DNA from: Alphaproteobacteria bacterium
Lineage (GTDB): Bacteria > Pseudomonadota > Alphaproteobacteria > Acetobacterales > Acetobacteraceae
Direction of reading: 5' to 3'
DNA: 64,000 nucleotides
Assembly (NCBI GenBank): GCA_026400815.1
Contig: JAPLOI010000075.1
Location: forward strand, 124,001 to 188,000
The notes under the pieces are model-generated. The model was not told where the DNA came from. It made no database searches and saw nothing but the letters and a program-made list of their open reading frames with translations. A program made the translations under genes and the position numbers. Position 1 is the stretch's first letter; each line of letters begins with the position of its first letter. This document shows positions 63,301 to 64,000 of the stretch, piece after piece.

Positions 63301-63469
63301 CCGGGTCCGCGCCGGGCCGGCTGGCGAACACCACGATGGTGGGAATATCCACATTCGGCAGCGGCGCCACCGGCAGGAACCGCCAAGCCACCAGCCCCGC
63401 GATCATCAGCCCCAGCGCCATCAGGATGGTGCCCACCGGCCGCGCGATGAAGGCGGCGGAAAACCCCAC
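60386..63469 (-). CDS. mdtC: RND efflux pump, HAE1/MdtC-like
   Basis: A 1027-residue resistance-nodulation-division transporter of the inner membrane that exports drugs or lipophilic compounds with proton antiport. The N-terminus is A-A-F-I-A-R-P-V-G-T-I-L-M-A. The TM4 proton-relay region is G-F-V-V-D-D-A-I-V-M-I-E-N, and the TM10-11 region has [17 protein letters not shown]. Two large periplasmic loops are intact, and length is normal. It starts with GTG 63469, 4 nt after the stop of a second RND gene, so the two form a MdtBC-type pair; a membrane fusion partner should lie beyond the right edge. The name is by analogy. Confidence 0.88.
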   Translation of the reverse strand: MGFSAAFIARPVGTILMALGLMIAGLVAWRFLPVAPLPNVDIPTIVVFASRPGADPETMANSIAAPIERRLSEIAGVTELTSTNSVGASSIVIQFELSRNIDDAAKDVQAAINAATPDLPADLPTRPFLRKFNPAAAPIISLALTSESRSMAELYDMTDSVFAQRISQLDGVGSVQINGAEKPAVRVRLDPAALAAAGLSGQDVFNAIRLSNVFGPTGGFDGEVQAELIGLNGQMVRAAEYRPLVLKTVPGGGVVRLGDVAEVVDGVTNARLAAWLGTKPAILMNVTKAAGANVIETVDRIKALLPQLQAWMPPDVAMTVIVDRTQTIRASVAEVRNALLISCVLVLLVVLLFLRRLVPTLAAAVTVPLSLAGSLAAMYLLGFSVNNFSLMALTIAVGFVVDDAIVMIENVARHAEMGKSPLRAALDGAAQIGFTVISISISLVAVFIPILFMGGILGRMFHEFAVVLTVAIAISAVVSLSLTPMMMGQFMRARPLPPRGLLGAMDRGVERALAGLQRGYARSLDLALRVRWLMLAVTVGILGLTVWMYGQVPKGFMPIQDTGMLQGAVIAGPEISFAAMAERQRRVIEIIERDPAVAQIGSNIGVTSGWASLNRGQLVIGLKPVAERGVSAEQVVARLRPQLAGLAGIQAFTWSAQEMRGGGRQGSSNQFVLLSEDLGLLREWSQLLVDRLREEPGITDVSSDQDRAGPQVNVVIDREAAARLGVSVSAITAALNNAFAQRQISIIYTARNQYRVIEEIAQALQADPEGLNRVYVGATGGRQVPLGSLVRLERGGAPLAVRHQGQSPAATITFSLAPGMPAGTGLATVQRVAWEMRMPDTVRTSFAGNSRWLADSLSTQPLLIGAALLAIYIVLGVLYESLVQPITILSTLPSAGLGALLVLWATETELSAMAIIGILLLMGIVKKNAIMMVDFALELERQRGMDGVAAIRQAAVERFRPIMMTTLAALLGAVPLAIATGTGAELRQPLGLTVVGGLVVSQMLTLYTTPVVYLALRGRRRKQIVTA

Positions 63470-63473
63470 CGCG

Positions 63474-64000
63474 CTATTCCGCTGCGACCGGCCGCGCCCA
63501 GCGCAACCGCAGCCGCTCGAACGCCAGGTAGATCGCCGGCGTGGTGTACAGCGTCAGCACCTGGCTCAGCAGCAGCCCACCGATGATCGTCACCCCCAGC
63601 GGAAAGCGCAGCTCGCTGCCGCTGCCGGATTCCAGCGCCAGCGGCAGCGCCCCCAGCAACGCCGCCGCCGTCGTCATCATGATCGGCCGGTAGCGCAGCA
63701 GGCACGCCTCGGTAATCGCCGCCTCCGGCGACAGCCCGCGCGTGCGCTCCGCATCCAGCGCAAAGTCGATCATCATGATCGCGTTCTTCTTCACGATCCC
63801 CATCAGCAGCACGATCCCCACCAGCGCCACCAGCGACAAATCCTGCCCCGTCACCATCAGCGCCAGCAACGCCCCGATCCCCGCGGAGGGCAGGGTGGAC
63901 AGGATCGTCACCGGGTGGATGAAGCTCTCGTACAGCACCCCCAGCACGATGTAGATCACCACGATCGCCGCCAGGATCAGCCATGGCTCGGCCTCCAGCG
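63474..64000 (-). CDS. mdtB: RND efflux pump, MdtB-like, C-terminal part only
   Basis: About 175 C-terminal residues of an RND pump; the rest lies beyond the window's right edge. The visible part includes [36 protein letters not shown] and the last membrane helices, [13 protein letters not shown]. It is closely similar to the adjacent MdtC-like pump, as expected for a heteromeric MdtBC pair. The frame is open to base 64000, so any start in the window is internal. The stop is 4 nt before the next gene's GTG. Confidence 0.88.
   Translation of the reverse strand, partial: LEAEPWLILAAIVVIYIVLGVLYESFIHPVTILSTLPSAGIGALLALMVTGQDLSLVALVGIVLLMGIVKKNAIMMIDFALDAERTRGLSPEAAITEACLLRYRPIMMTTAAALLGALPLALESGSGSELRFPLGVTIIGGLLLSQVLTLYTTPAIYLAFERLRLRWARPVAAE

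Overview
This 64 kb window is GC-rich, gene-dense bacterial chromosome. No rRNA, tRNA, CRISPR, integrase or insertion sequence was seen. Gene content points to an alphaproteobacterium: an LpxI-type lipid A hydrolase, an NdvA-like glucan exporter, a YfhM/PbpC pair and a suf operon headed by an Rrf2 regulator. AT-rich hairpin repeats between genes in a GC-rich background suggest Acetobacteraceae. The family assignment is inference, because no ribosomal marker is present.

Layout. 0-7.1 kb: three paralogous ACMSD-type amidohydrolases, two Rieske ferredoxin-like proteins and the start of an exported, probably substrate-binding protein. They are interrupted by a membrane O-acyltransferase and a VapBC module whose toxin has an in-frame stop. 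7.3-15.1 kb: serine hydrolase, DinB-like protein, MFS exporter, Old Yellow Enzyme (OYE), lactonase-like hydrolase, class II aldolase, DUF305 protein and a persulfide dioxygenase-rhodanese fusion. 15.2-19.2 kb: a tight catabolic operon of enoyl-CoA hydratase, VOC protein, mannonate-dehydratase-like enzyme and FAD oxidoreductase. 19.3-29.4 kb: lpxI, an MFS protein, a YqjM-type flavoenzyme, pdxY, an NdvA-like exporter, a CBS protein, a glycine-zipper lipoprotein, two overlapping polysaccharide deacetylases, mscL and chaC. 29.5-36.6 kb: alpha-2-macroglobulin and penicillin-binding protein 1C. 36.6-40.8 kb: a third OYE-fold enzyme, a tyrosine phosphatase, a metallo-beta-lactamase protein, a PAP2 phosphatase and a flavin reductase-like protein. 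41.0-47.5 kb: a complete suf operon (regulator-BCDSUTA), followed by cysE. 48.5-55.1 kb: an rRNA methyltransferase, glutaryl-CoA dehydrogenase and DEAD-box helicase operon, a small secreted protein and a GH15 enzyme. 55.1-64 kb: a 1734-residue RTX/Calx-beta secreted protein and an MdtBC-like RND efflux pair that runs off the end.

How the genes work together. The first 19 kb looks like accessory catabolism of carboxylated or aromatic-derived compounds, with uptake, ring or lactone hydrolysis, ene reduction and CoA-dependent steps; substrates cannot be read from sequence. The suf operon and cysE supply cysteine sulfur and Fe-S clusters, which the Rieske proteins and the m5U methyltransferase need. 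The most unusual non-coding feature is a family of five multi-hairpin repeats, each 6-13 nt after a stop codon and in the orientation of the upstream gene. One copy reads directly into the N-terminus of pbpC.
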